From assembly GCA_963746175.1 (NCBI GenBank), contig CAVVAH010000008.1, forward strand, positions 310,001 through 374,000: a stretch of DNA of 64,000 nucleotides. The letters are read 5' to 3'. Both the position numbers and the translations under genes were made by a program. Positions 51,923 to 62,822 of this stretch are shown here, one piece after another. The first letter of the stretch is position 1. Each line of letters opens with the position of its first letter. The stretch is from CAVVAH01 sp963746175. Lineage in GTDB: Bacteria > Actinomycetota > Actinomycetes > JACCUZ01. The notes beneath the pieces were generated by a model. It saw nothing but the letters and a program-made list of their open reading frames with translations. It did no database searches and had not been told where the DNA came from.

Positions 51923-52876
51923 TCATGGGCGCGTCCCGGTGAGCAGGACGTTGTAGAAGAGCCGCTGCGGCAGGACCCGGCCGAGCGCGCGGTCGACGGC
52001 GGACAGCCGCTGCCACGAGCGGTAGGCGAACATCGCCCAGCCCCAGCCGAGCCGCTCCGGGTTGACCGCCGCCTCGAAGGTACGGACCGGCCAGCCGAGG
52101 AACGCCGCCGTGAGCTCCTCGCTCGTCGTCCGCACGTCGACGGCGCCGGCCCGCAGCGCCGTCGCCGCCAGGTCGCCCGGGTCGAACGTGTGGATGTCGA
52201 CGACCGACTCCAGCGCCGCGGCCCGCGACGACTCGGCCAGCTCCTCGGGCGGCCGCGACCAGCGGTCACGCAGCGGCGCCGAGCGGCTGATCCTCGTCGT
52301 CGCCTTCCAGGTCAGCCGGCCGAGACGCCGGGCGTACCAGTCGCCGACCGTCGTCGGCTCGCCGGCGAACACGAACCGGCCGCCCGGCTTCAGGACGCGC
52401 AGGACCTCGCGGAGCGCGAGCTCGACGTCGGGGATGTGGTGCAGGACCGCGTGGCCGACCACGAGGTCGAACGTCGCGTCGTCGTAGGGGATGGACTCGG
52501 CGTCAGCGACCCGGCCGTCGACGTCGAGCCCCAGCGCGGTGCCGTTGCTGACCGCGGCCGCGACCATGCCGGGCGACAGGTCGGTCACGTGGCCGCGTGC
52601 GGCGACGCCGGCCTGCATGAGGTTGAGCAGGAAGAACCCGGTGCCGCTGCCGAGCTCCAGCGCGTCGGCGTACGGCCAGCCGTCACGGTCCTGCTGACCG
52701 GCGACCGCCGTGAACCGGTCACGCGCGTAGTCGATGCACCGCTCGTCGTACGAGATGGACCACTTCTCGTCGTACGTCGACGCCTCCCAGTCGTGGTAGA
52801 GCACGTTGGCCAGCTTGGGGTCCGACCACGCACGCTCCACCTCGGCCGCGGTGGGGTGGGGGTTCGGCGTGCTCAT
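51923..52876 (-). CDS. SAM-dependent methyltransferase
   Basis: A 317-residue class I methyltransferase. It has ALELGSGTGFFLLNLMQAGV (motif I) near residues 72-91, DVDGRVADAESIPYDDATFD, VVGHAVLHHIPDVELALREV and VLKPGGRFVFAGEP. The C-terminal 130 residues are a long helical extension (GWPVRTFEAAVNPERLGW). It starts 8 bp after the enoyl-CoA hydratase stop and ends 14 bp before the acyltransferase, so three genes form one unit. Rv3037c-like position suggests a glycan or lipid substrate. Confidence 0.82.
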   Translation of the reverse strand: MSTPNPHPTAAEVERAWSDPKLANVLYHDWEASTYDEKWSISYDERCIDYARDRFTAVAGQQDRDGWPYADALELGSGTGFFLLNLMQAGVAARGHVTDLSPGMVAAAVSNGTALGLDVDGRVADAESIPYDDATFDLVVGHAVLHHIPDVELALREVLRVLKPGGRFVFAGEPTTVGDWYARRLGRLTWKATTRISRSAPLRDRWSRPPEELAESSRAAALESVVDIHTFDPGDLAATALRAGAVDVRTTSEELTAAFLGWPVRTFEAAVNPERLGWGWAMFAYRSWQRLSAVDRALGRVLPQRLFYNVLLTGTRP

Positions 52877-52883
52877 CGCGGGG

Positions 52884-53672
52884 TCACCGGCCGGTGAACT
52901 CGGCCTTGCCCGGCCCGTTGGCGACGAACGACTCCATGCCGATCCGGCGGTCCTCGGTGGCGAACAGCCCGGAGAACTGCAGCCGCTCCAGCTCGAGACC
53001 GCTGGCGAGGTCGGTCTCGATGCCGCCGTCGACCGCCGCCTTGGCCGCGCGCAGGGCGAGTGCCGGGCCGCCGACGTAGCCGGCGACCATCGCGCGGGCG
53101 GCGGCGTAGACCTCGTCGGCCGGAACCACCTTGTCGACCAGGCCGATCGCCAGCGCCTCCTGCGCGTCGACGAACCGACCGGTGAAGATGATCTCCTTCG
53201 CGCGCGCCGGGCCCACCAGCCGCGGCAGCCGCTGGGTGCCGCCGGCCCCGGGGATGACACCGAGCTGGATCTCCGGCTGGCCGAGCTTGGCGTTGTCCCC
53301 CGCGACCCGGAAGTCGGCGCAGAGCGCGAGCTCGCAGCCGCCGCCGAGGGCGTAGCCGGTGACCGCGGCCACGACCGGCTTCGGGATCGTCGCGACGGCG
53401 GTGAACGACGACTGGAGCGCGCCGGAACGGGCCACCATGTCGGCGTACGACATCGTGGCCATCTCCTTGATGTCCGCGCCGGCCGCGAAGACCTTCTCCC
53501 CGCCGTAGAGGATCACGGCCGAGACGTCGGACCGCTCGCCGGCCTCGTGGGCGGCCGCGCGCACCTCCTCCTGGACCTGCACGTTGAGGGCGTTCATCGG
53601 GGGGCGGTCCAGGCGGATCGTGCCGATCCCGTCCTCGACCTCGAGCCGGACCAAACCTGCGCCTGTGCTCAT
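52884..53672 (-). CDS. Enoyl-CoA hydratase/isomerase family protein
   Basis: A 262-residue crotonase-fold enzyme. It has AGADIKEMATMS near residue 65 (oxyanion), ALGGGCELALCADFRVAG near residue 105 with the first catalytic Glu, and QPEIQLGVIPGAGGTQRL near residue 132 with the second. Both Glu are present, so true hydratase activity is likely. Start ATG 53672. Family position upstream of the methyltransferase matches echA17 in mycobacteria; pathway assignment is uncertain. Confidence 0.88.
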   Translation of the reverse strand: MSTGAGLVRLEVEDGIGTIRLDRPPMNALNVQVQEEVRAAAHEAGERSDVSAVILYGGEKVFAAGADIKEMATMSYADMVARSGALQSSFTAVATIPKPVVAAVTGYALGGGCELALCADFRVAGDNAKLGQPEIQLGVIPGAGGTQRLPRLVGPARAKEIIFTGRFVDAQEALAIGLVDKVVPADEVYAAARAMVAGYVGGPALALRAAKAAVDGGIETDLASGLELERLQFSGLFATEDRRIGMESFVANGPGKAEFTGR

Positions 53673-53749
53673 GGTCGCACTCCGCCTCCGCTCGTTCCTC
53701 GCTCCGGACGTCGTCGCTCGATCATGCCGGTCACCGTAACGACAGCGCG

Positions 53750-55858
53750 GTGATCGCCTACGTTTGGCCGGTGTCACCACTCGTCCCCCGGCTCGGCGCT
53801 CACCCCGACGACCACGGCACGTCGTTCGCCGTCTTCAGTCGTGGCGAGGCCGTCGACCTGTGTCTTCTCGACGACGACGGCGGCGAACGACGGGTGCCGC
53901 TGACCGACCAGGCCCACGACGTCTGGCACGGCTACGTCCCCGGTGTCCGGCCGGGGCAGCGCTACGGCTACCGCGTGCAGGGCCCGTGGGACCCCGGTCA
54001 CGGGCACCGCTTCGACCACGGCAAGCTGCTCGTCGACCCCTACGCACGCGCCATCGACGGCACGCTGCGTCTCGACCCGGCCGTCCTCGGCCCGGCAGCA
54101 GGCGCCGAGGACCGGGTCGCCGACGGCCGCGACTCGGCGCCGTACGTCCCGCACGCGGTGGTCTTCCACCCCGGCTACGACTGGCAGGGCGACCGGCGAC
54201 CGGAGGTGCCGTGGGCCGACACGGTGGTCTACGAGACGCACGTCAAGGGCTTCACCGCCGCCCACCCCGGCGTGCCCGAGCACCTGCGCGGCACGTACGC
54301 CGGGCTCGGGCACCCCGCTGCCGTCGAGCACCTCCTGGCACTCGGCGTCACGAGCGTCGAGCTGCTGCCGGTCCAGCAGCTGTCCAGCGAGCCGACGCTG
54401 CTGCGCCGTGGGCAGACGAACTACTGGGGCTACAACACCCTCGGCTTCTTCGCACCGCACGCCGGCTACTCGTCGTCCGGCGCACGCGGCCAGCAGGTCA
54501 CCGAGTTCCGCGGCATGGTCCGGGCACTGCACGCGGCCGGGCTCGAGGTGCTGCTCGACGTCGTCTACAACCACACGGCCGAAGGCGGCGTCGACGGGCC
54601 GACGCTGTCGTGGAGGGGCCTGGACAACGCGGCGTACTACCGGCTGACGGGCGGCCGCCGGTACGTCGACGTCACCGGCTGCGGCAACACCCTCGACCTC
54701 CGGCACCCGCGGACCCTGGCGATGGTCACCGACTCGCTGCGGTACTGGGTCGAGGAGCTGCACGTCGACGGCTTCCGGTTCGACCTGGCGCCGGCGCTGG
54801 CGCGCGGCGCCGACGGCTTCGAGGCCACCGGCACGTTCCTCTCGGTCATCGCGCAGGACCCGGTGCTGTCGACCGTGAAGCTGGTGGCCGAGCCGTGGGA
54901 CGTCGGCCCCGGCGGCTACCAGCTCGGCGGCTTCCCGGCGCCGTGGGCGGAGTGGAACGACCGCTACCGCGACACCGTGCGTGACTCGTGGCTGGGCGGC
55001 CACGGCCGTGGGCGGTCGCACGCCGGCGGTGTGCGCGACCTGGCGTACCGGTTGTCCGGGTCGTCGGACCTCTTTGCCGCCAGGGGTCCGCTGGCGTCGG
55101 TCAACTTCGTCACGGCACACGACGGTTTCACGCTGCACGACGTCGTGTCGTACGACCGCAAGCACAACGAGGCGAACGGCGAGGACAACCGCGACGGCTC
55201 CGACAACAACCACAGCTGGGGCTGCGGCGCGGAGGGACCGACGGACGATGCCGAGGTCCTCGCGCTGCGTCGGCGGATGATGCGCAACCTGCTCGCGACG
55301 TTGCTGACGTCGACCGGCGTGCCGATGCTCACGGCCGGCGACGAGGTCGGCCGGACGCAGGGCGGCAACAACAACGCGTACTGCATCGATGACGAGACCT
55401 CGTGGCTGTCGTGGCAGCACGAGCCGTGGCAGGACGACCTGCTCGCCTGGACTCGTGCACTGCTCGCGCTCCGGGCCGCGCACCCGGTGCTGCGGCACGA
55501 CGAGGTGTTCGACGGCCGGCCGGCGCACGCCGACGGCACGAAGGACCTCGCGTGGTTCGGCGCTGATGGCGAGGAGATGTCACCCGAGCGGTGGTTCGAC
55601 CACGACCTGCACGTGCTCGGGATGTACCTCTCCGGCAAGCCCGCCGCCGACGGCTCGGCCCCGGACCCGCTGCTGGTGCTGCTCAACACCGGCGCCGACC
55701 CCGTCGACGTCTGCCTGCCCGGCAAGACCTGGGGCACGTCGTACGACGTCCTGCTCGACACCGCCGACGAGCGGCCGGGTCCGGGCGGGACGCACGAGTC
55801 CGGCGCCGACGTCACCCTCGGCGGCCGCACCGTGGTCGTCCTCGCCGCCCACCGCTGA
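53750..55858 (+). CDS. glgX: Glycogen debranching enzyme
   Basis: Isoamylase-type alpha-1,6-glucosidase of 702 residues. A CBM48 module spans about residues 10-110 (DDHGTSFAVFSRGEAVDLCL), followed by the GH13 barrel: LLDVVYNHTAEGG (region I), HVDGFRFDLAPALARG (region II, catalytic Asp), KLVAEPWDVGPGGYQLG (region III, Glu) and FVTAHDGFTLHD (region IV). GTG 53750 gives the usual start ahead of VWPVSPL; GTG 53771 is an alternative. Removes stubs left by GlgP downstream on the opposite strand. Confidence 0.95.
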   Translation: MIAYVWPVSPLVPRLGAHPDDHGTSFAVFSRGEAVDLCLLDDDGGERRVPLTDQAHDVWHGYVPGVRPGQRYGYRVQGPWDPGHGHRFDHGKLLVDPYARAIDGTLRLDPAVLGPAAGAEDRVADGRDSAPYVPHAVVFHPGYDWQGDRRPEVPWADTVVYETHVKGFTAAHPGVPEHLRGTYAGLGHPAAVEHLLALGVTSVELLPVQQLSSEPTLLRRGQTNYWGYNTLGFFAPHAGYSSSGARGQQVTEFRGMVRALHAAGLEVLLDVVYNHTAEGGVDGPTLSWRGLDNAAYYRLTGGRRYVDVTGCGNTLDLRHPRTLAMVTDSLRYWVEELHVDGFRFDLAPALARGADGFEATGTFLSVIAQDPVLSTVKLVAEPWDVGPGGYQLGGFPAPWAEWNDRYRDTVRDSWLGGHGRGRSHAGGVRDLAYRLSGSSDLFAARGPLASVNFVTAHDGFTLHDVVSYDRKHNEANGEDNRDGSDNNHSWGCGAEGPTDDAEVLALRRRMMRNLLATLLTSTGVPMLTAGDEVGRTQGGNNNAYCIDDETSWLSWQHEPWQDDLLAWTRALLALRAAHPVLRHDEVFDGRPAHADGTKDLAWFGADGEEMSPERWFDHDLHVLGMYLSGKPAADGSAPDPLLVLLNTGADPVDVCLPGKTWGTSYDVLLDTADERPGPGGTHESGADVTLGGRTVVVLAAHR

Positions 55859-56249
55859 CCGTTAGCGGCGGTACCTGCAGGAGGTTCCGGGTCGGCGTCA
55901 GAGCGGCCGAGGACAGGACGACCCTCCTCTGCCCGGTGCTCGCCGTCGGTCTCGATCCGTGATCGCAGGCGAGTCCGGATGCTGGTCTGTACCGGTCCAC
56001 AACAGGTGGATGCATGCCACAACATGCGGATACGCCTCTTGCGGCATGCATCCACGTGTTGCGGTGGCCTGACCGGCGGAACATGACGGACGGCGCCCCG
56101 GCAGCACGTGGGTAGTCCCCGTCCTGGCCGCTCTTGATCTGCCGGAAACCATCCGAGGGGCCGGCGCGGGCGCGGACGGCGCCCCGCTCCCCTCCTCCCA
56201 GGCCGGATCTGACGGAGGCCCCTACGGCGGGAGAGCCGAGAGCAAACAG
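55859..56249. other. 391-bp intergenic region with no gene
   Basis: Convergent gap between glgX and glgP. No open frame with coding character was found in it. It contains the imperfect palindrome at 55997-56064 and a repeated GACGGCGCCCCG at 56090 and 56177 (approximate). It probably holds terminators for both genes. Confidence 0.6.
55997..56064. repeat. Imperfect palindrome with 22-bp arms
   Basis: The left arm (55997-56018, starting CCACAACAGGTGGATGCATG) and right arm (56043-56064, starting GGCATGCATCCAC) match at 20 of 22 positions around a 24-nt loop. The core GGTGGATGCATGCC / GGCATGCATCCAC is the strongest part. It could be a bidirectional terminator or an interspersed element. Confidence 0.55.
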
Positions 56250-58868
56250 CTAGCGGAGGACTCCGGAGTCCATGCCGGCGGACTCGGCGGGGAGGGCGGC
56301 CAGGCCGAGCTCGGCGGCCGACGCGGTGAGCCGGTGGTGCGGCACGACGCGCGCGGTGTAGCCGAACGGTCCGGGGCGGTCGAGGGTGACGGTGCCGACA
56401 TAGCGGTGCCGACCGCCCTCGTACGCCTCCTCGTGCCGCAGCGACACGGCCGACGTCCCGGTGATCTGGTCGTTGTCGTCGACCCGGCCGTGCACGACCT
56501 GCACGTCGACGTCCTCCGGTGACAGCTGCCCGAGCGAGACGAACGCCCGCACCTCGAGGGTGCTGCCGACCTCGGCCGCGTCGTCGACCCCGGACGCCTC
56601 GACGTGGTCGACCCGCACCGACGGCCAGGCCGCCCGCACCTTGGTCTTCCAGGCCGCCAGCTCCTTGGCGCCGTCGAAGCCGCCGTCCAGCGCCCGGCCG
56701 GAGCGGTACGCCGGGGCGTACAGCCCGACGACGTAGTCGCGCACCATGCGGGTGGCCAGCACCTTCGGGCCGAGGGTCTGCAGGGTGTGCCGGACCATCT
56801 CGATCCAGCGGGCCGGCAGGCCCTGCTGGTCCCGGTCGTAGAAGAGCGGCGACACCGTCTTCTCGAGCAGGTCGTAGAGCGCGGCCGCCTCGAGGTCGTC
56901 GCGGAGGTCGGCGTCGGTGACGCCGTCGGCGGTCGGGATCGCCCAGCCGTTGTGGCCGTCGAACCACTCGTCCCACCAGCCGTCGAGCACCGAGAGGTTG
57001 AGGCAGCCGTTCAGCGCCGCCTTCATGCCGGAGGTGCCGCACGCCTCGAGCGGGCGCAGCGGGTTGTTCAGCCAGACGTCGCAGCCCGGGTAGAGGTTCT
57101 GCGCCATCGCGATGTCGTAGTTGGGCAGGAAGACGATCCGGTCGCGGACGCCGTTGGTGTCGGCGAAGCGGACCAGCTCCTGGATCAGCTTCTTGCCGCC
57201 GTCGTCAGCCGGGTGCGCCTTGCCGGCCACCACGATCTGGATCGGCCGCTCGGGATGCTTGAGCAGCGCGGTCAGGCGCTCCTGGTCGCGCAGCATCAGG
57301 GTCAGCCGCTTGTACGACGGCACCCGGCGGGCGAAGCCGATGGTGAGGACGTCGGGGTCGAGGATCTTGTCGACCCAGCCGAGCTCGGCCTCGCTGGCGC
57401 CGCGCTGGACCCAGGAGCGGCGCACCCGGCGGCGCGCGTCGGCCACCAGCCGGCCGCGCAGCAGCCCGCGCACCGCCCAGATGTCGGCGTCGGGGACCCG
57501 GGACACGTCGTCCCAGGCCGACTCCTCGGTGGGCCGCTCGACCAGGTCGGGGCCGGCCAGCTCGATCACCTCGGGGGCCACCCAGGTCGGGGCGTGCACA
57601 CCGTTGGTGATGTAGCCGATCGGCACCTCGGGCTCGTCGAAGCCGGGCCACAGCCTGGCGAACATCTCGCGGGCCACGTGGCCGTGCAGCTCCGAGACGC
57701 CGTTCGCGCGCTGCGCGAGCCGGAAGCCCATCACCGCCATGTTGAAGACCGACGGGTCGCCACCCTCGTAGTCCTCGGCGCCCAGCGCCAGCACGCGCTC
57801 CACGGGGACGCCCGGGGCCGCGTTGTCGCCGCCGAAGTGCTGGGCCACCAGGTCGCGGGCGAACCGGTCGATGCCCGCGGGGACCGGCGTGTGCGTGGTG
57901 AACAGCGTCGCGGAGCGCGCCGCCTCGACGGCCTCGTCGAACGACAGTCCGTGGTCCTCGGTCAGCTCGCGGATCCGCTCGACGCCCAGGAAGCCGGCGT
58001 GGCCCTCGTTGGTGTGGAACACCGTGGGAGCCGGCGCACCGGTGAGCCGGCTGTACGCACGCAGCGCGCGTACGCCGCCGATGCCGAGCAGCATCTCCTG
58101 GAGCAGCCGGTGCTCGCTGCCACCGCCGTAGAGCCGGTCGGTGACCTCCCGCTCGGCGGGCGCGTTGTCCTCGACGTCCGAGTCGAGCAGCAGCAGCGGC
58201 ACCCGGCCGACCTGCGCCTTCCACACCTGGGCGACCAGCCGGCGCTCGCCGGGGAGGCCGACCTGCACCTTGAGGGGCTCCCCGCCGGCCTCGCGAAGCA
58301 GCGAGATCGGCAGGCCGTCGGGGTCGAGCACCGGGTAGCGCTCCTGCTGCCAGCCCTCCCGGGACAGCGACTGCGCGAAGTAGCCGGACCGGTAGAGCAG
58401 GCCGACGGCCACGATCGGGACGCCGAGGTCGGACGCCGCCTTGAGGTGGTCGCCGGCCAGGATGCCGAGACCCCCGGAGTACTGCGGCAGCGCCGCCGCG
58501 ATGCCGTACTCCGGGGAGAAGTACGCGATCGCCTCCGGGACGGCGTCGTCCTCGCCGGTGGCTGCCGCGGCCAGGCCCTGGTACCAGCGATCGCCCTCGA
58601 GGTAGGCGCGCAGGTCGTTGGCGACGGCCTCGACCCGGCCGACGACGGCGGGGTCGGACGACAGGGCGGCGAGCCGCTCCGGTCCGAGCGCTCCGAGCAG
58701 CTGCACCGGGTCGCCCCCGACCTCGTCCCACAGCGCGGGGTCCAGCCCCTCGAAGAGCCGCTGGGTCGAGGTGTCCCAGGACCAGCGGAGGTTGAGCGCC
58801 AGCTCGCCCAGCGGGGCGAGGGCCGGGGGCAGCACGGTGCGGACGGTGAACCGTCGGATCGCCTTCAC
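56250..58868 (-). CDS. glgP: Alpha-glucan phosphorylase
   Basis: Phosphorolysis of alpha-1,4-glucan to glucose-1-phosphate. The 872-residue protein is of the GT35 type with a DUF3417 N-terminal module (LALNLRWSWDTSTQRLFEG). Conserved parts are YFSPEYGIAAALPQYSGGLG, VFHTNEGHAGFLG, FARRVPSYKRLTL, and the PLP-site EACGTSGMKAALNG near residue 605. GTG 58868 has no ribosome site but lies 7 bp after a -10, fitting a leaderless mRNA. Divergent from glgE. Confidence 0.94.
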   Translation of the reverse strand: MKAIRRFTVRTVLPPALAPLGELALNLRWSWDTSTQRLFEGLDPALWDEVGGDPVQLLGALGPERLAALSSDPAVVGRVEAVANDLRAYLEGDRWYQGLAAAATGEDDAVPEAIAYFSPEYGIAAALPQYSGGLGILAGDHLKAASDLGVPIVAVGLLYRSGYFAQSLSREGWQQERYPVLDPDGLPISLLREAGGEPLKVQVGLPGERRLVAQVWKAQVGRVPLLLLDSDVEDNAPAEREVTDRLYGGGSEHRLLQEMLLGIGGVRALRAYSRLTGAPAPTVFHTNEGHAGFLGVERIRELTEDHGLSFDEAVEAARSATLFTTHTPVPAGIDRFARDLVAQHFGGDNAAPGVPVERVLALGAEDYEGGDPSVFNMAVMGFRLAQRANGVSELHGHVAREMFARLWPGFDEPEVPIGYITNGVHAPTWVAPEVIELAGPDLVERPTEESAWDDVSRVPDADIWAVRGLLRGRLVADARRRVRRSWVQRGASEAELGWVDKILDPDVLTIGFARRVPSYKRLTLMLRDQERLTALLKHPERPIQIVVAGKAHPADDGGKKLIQELVRFADTNGVRDRIVFLPNYDIAMAQNLYPGCDVWLNNPLRPLEACGTSGMKAALNGCLNLSVLDGWWDEWFDGHNGWAIPTADGVTDADLRDDLEAAALYDLLEKTVSPLFYDRDQQGLPARWIEMVRHTLQTLGPKVLATRMVRDYVVGLYAPAYRSGRALDGGFDGAKELAAWKTKVRAAWPSVRVDHVEASGVDDAAEVGSTLEVRAFVSLGQLSPEDVDVQVVHGRVDDNDQITGTSAVSLRHEEAYEGGRHRYVGTVTLDRPGPFGYTARVVPHHRLTASAAELGLAALPAESAGMDSGVLR

Positions 58869-58875
58869 CGGGCGG

Positions 58876-58881
58876 AGGATA
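58876..58881 (-). promoter_or_regulatory. Predicted -10 element of glgP
   Basis: TATCCT on the minus strand (58881-58876) lies 7 bp before GTG 58868. A weak -35 (CTGGCT) is 17 bp upstream. Predicted leaderless start, as at glgE on the other side of the 220-bp gap. Confidence 0.4.
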
Positions 58882-59051
58882 GTCGGCGTTCTGGGTGCAG
58901 CCAGCCACCTGCCCGCGCACCGGACCGCACCCGGAGCGGACGGACCCGGACGGTCAGGATGATGCAGCCGCACCAGTCGGTGTCCTCCGGTCGTCCGACC
59001 CGGACCAGACCGGACGAGTCGGACGCCGGCTCCGCCGGGCCGGACGCCGAA

Positions 59052-59080
59052 TGTGCAGGCAGCCGCTGCGTGGGTAGGTT
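59052..59080 (+). promoter_or_regulatory. Predicted promoter of the glgE operon
   Basis: TGTGCA (59052-59057), 17 bp, then TAGGTT (59075-59080). The ATG at 59089 lies 8 bp on, so the mRNA would have little or no leader. The -35 match is weak. Confidence 0.4.
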
Positions 59081-59088
59081 CGTGGCCG

Positions 59089-61088
59089 ATGATCGGACGC
59101 ATCCCCATCCTCGACGTCCAGCCCGCGGTCGCCTGCGGCCGCTGGCCGGCCAAGGCTGTCGTCGGCGAGACCTTCCCGGTCTCCGCGACCGTCTTCCGCG
59201 AGGGCCACGACCTGGTCAACGCCAACGTCGTGCTCCGCGACCCGCAGGGCCGCAAGGGCCCCTTCACGCCGATGACCCCGGGGGCGCCGGGCACCGACCG
59301 GTGGTCGGCAGAGGTGACGCCCACCAGCGAGGGCAAGTGGACGTTCGCCGTCGAGGCGTGGAGCGACCCGGTCGGCACCTGGCACCACGACGCGCACATC
59401 AAGATCGAGGCCGGCGTCGACGTCGAGCTGATGCTGGAGGAGGGCGCCCGGGTGCACGAGCGGGCCGCCGCGGCGTCCCGTCCCGCGCCCGGCCGCCGCG
59501 CGCTGCTCGACGCCGTGACCGCGCTGCGCGACACCTCCCGCCCGGTGCCCGCCCGGCTCGCCGCGGCCGACGCAGCCGAGGTGCGGGCGACCCTTGCCGA
59601 TCACCCGCTGCGCGACATGGTGTCGAGCACCGAGCGGATGCCGCTGTGGGTCGACCGCGAGCGCGCGCTCTACGGCAGCTGGTACGAGTTCTTCCCGAGG
59701 TCCGAGGGTGCGGCGCCGGACAGCGACGGCGTGCTGCGGTCCGGGACGTTCCGGACCGCCATGGAGCGACTGCCCGCGGTGCAGGAGATGGGCTTCGACG
59801 TCGTCTACCTGCCGCCGATCCACCCGATCGGCACCACGAATCGCAAGGGTCCCAACAACACCCTGACCCCCGGGCCGGACGACGTCGGCTCGCCGTGGGC
59901 GATCGGCGCTCCCGAAGGCGGCCATGACGCGATCCACCCCGACCTCGGCACCGAGAAGGACTTCGTCGCCTTCGTGGCGAGGACCAACGAGCTGGGCATG
60001 GAGGTCGCCCTCGACCTCGCCCTCCAGGCGACGCCCGACCACCCGTGGGTGACGTCGCACCCCGACTGGTTCACCGAGCTGGCCGACGGCACGATCGCGT
60101 ACGCCGAGAACCCGCCCAAGAAGTACCAGGACATCTATCCGGTCAACTTCGACCGCGACCCCGACGGCATCTACGCCGAGGTGCTCCGCGTCGTGCGCAA
60201 GTGGATGGACCTGGGCGTCCGGATCTTCCGCGTCGACAACCCGCACACCAAGCCGGTGAGCTTCTGGGAGTGGCTGCTCGGCGAGGTCCGCAAGACCGAT
60301 CCCGACGTGCTCTTCCTCGCCGAGGCGTTCACCCGCCCGGCCATGATGCAGACCCTGGCGCGGGTGGGCTTCCACCAGTCGTACACGTACTTCACCTGGC
60401 GCAACGAGAAGTGGGAGCTGGAGGAGTACCTCACCGAGCTCTCGACCGAGACCGGGCACTTCCTGCGGCCCAACTTCTTCACCAACACGCCCGACATCCT
60501 GCACGCCTACCTTCAGTACGGCGGCCCGCCGGCGTTCAAGATCCGCGCGGTGCTGGCCGGCACCCTCTCCCCCACCTACGGGGTCTACGCCGGGTACGAG
60601 CTCTACGAGCACGTCGCGCTGCGTCCCGGCAGCGAGGAGTACCTCGACACCGAGAAGTTCCAGCTGCGCCCGCGCGACTGGGCCGCCGCCGAGGCGGAGG
60701 GCCGCACCATGGCGCCGTACCTCACCCGCCTCAACGAGCTGCGCCGCCAGCACCCGGCCCTCCAGCGGCTGCGCAACCTGCGCTTCCACCACACCGACAG
60801 CGACCAGGTCATCTGCTACTCCAAGACCATCACCGACACCGACGGCCACCACAGCGACACGGTGCTGGTGGTCGTGAACCTCGATCCGCACGGGGCCCGC
60901 GAGACGACGGTGCGGCTGGACATGCCGGCACTGGGGATGGAGTGGGACGACACCATGGCCGTGCACGACGAGATCGGTGGCGAGACCTACGTCTGGGGCC
61001 AGTCGAACTACGTGCGGCTGGACCCGTTCTGGGAGCCGGCGCACGTGTTCCGCGTCGAACGACGCGGGCGCGAGGTCGGAGCGGCCCA

Positions 61089-61092
<4 letters not shown>
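59089..61092 (+). CDS. glgE: Alpha-1,4-glucan:maltose-1-phosphate maltosyltransferase
   Basis: Transfers maltosyl units from maltose-1-phosphate to alpha-glucan. The 667-residue protein has an N-terminal beta domain and insert (about residues 1-200) with the GH13_3 barrel: YLPPIHPIGTTNRKGPNN, VALDLALQATPDHPWV, VRIFRVDNPHTKPVSFWEW with the nucleophile Asp, VLFLAEAFTRPAMM with the Glu, and NFFTNTPDILHAYLQ. The RVDNPHTKP motif is diagnostic of GlgE. ATG 59089 (MIGRIPILDVQPAVACG). First gene of glgE-treS-mak. Confidence 0.96.

Positions 61093-62821
<1,729 letters not shown>

Positions 62822-62822
<1 letters not shown>

Noticed and set aside
53673..53749. GC-rich stretch CTCCGCCTCCGCTCGTTCCTCGCTCC-like between the hydratase and glgX
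   Set aside because: It looks like a common actinobacterial intergenic word but has no clear hairpin or gene; not enough to call a feature.
56604..59927. 1107-residue plus-strand ORF
   Set aside because: Shadow of glgP running into a wrong frame of glgE; composition is artefactual.
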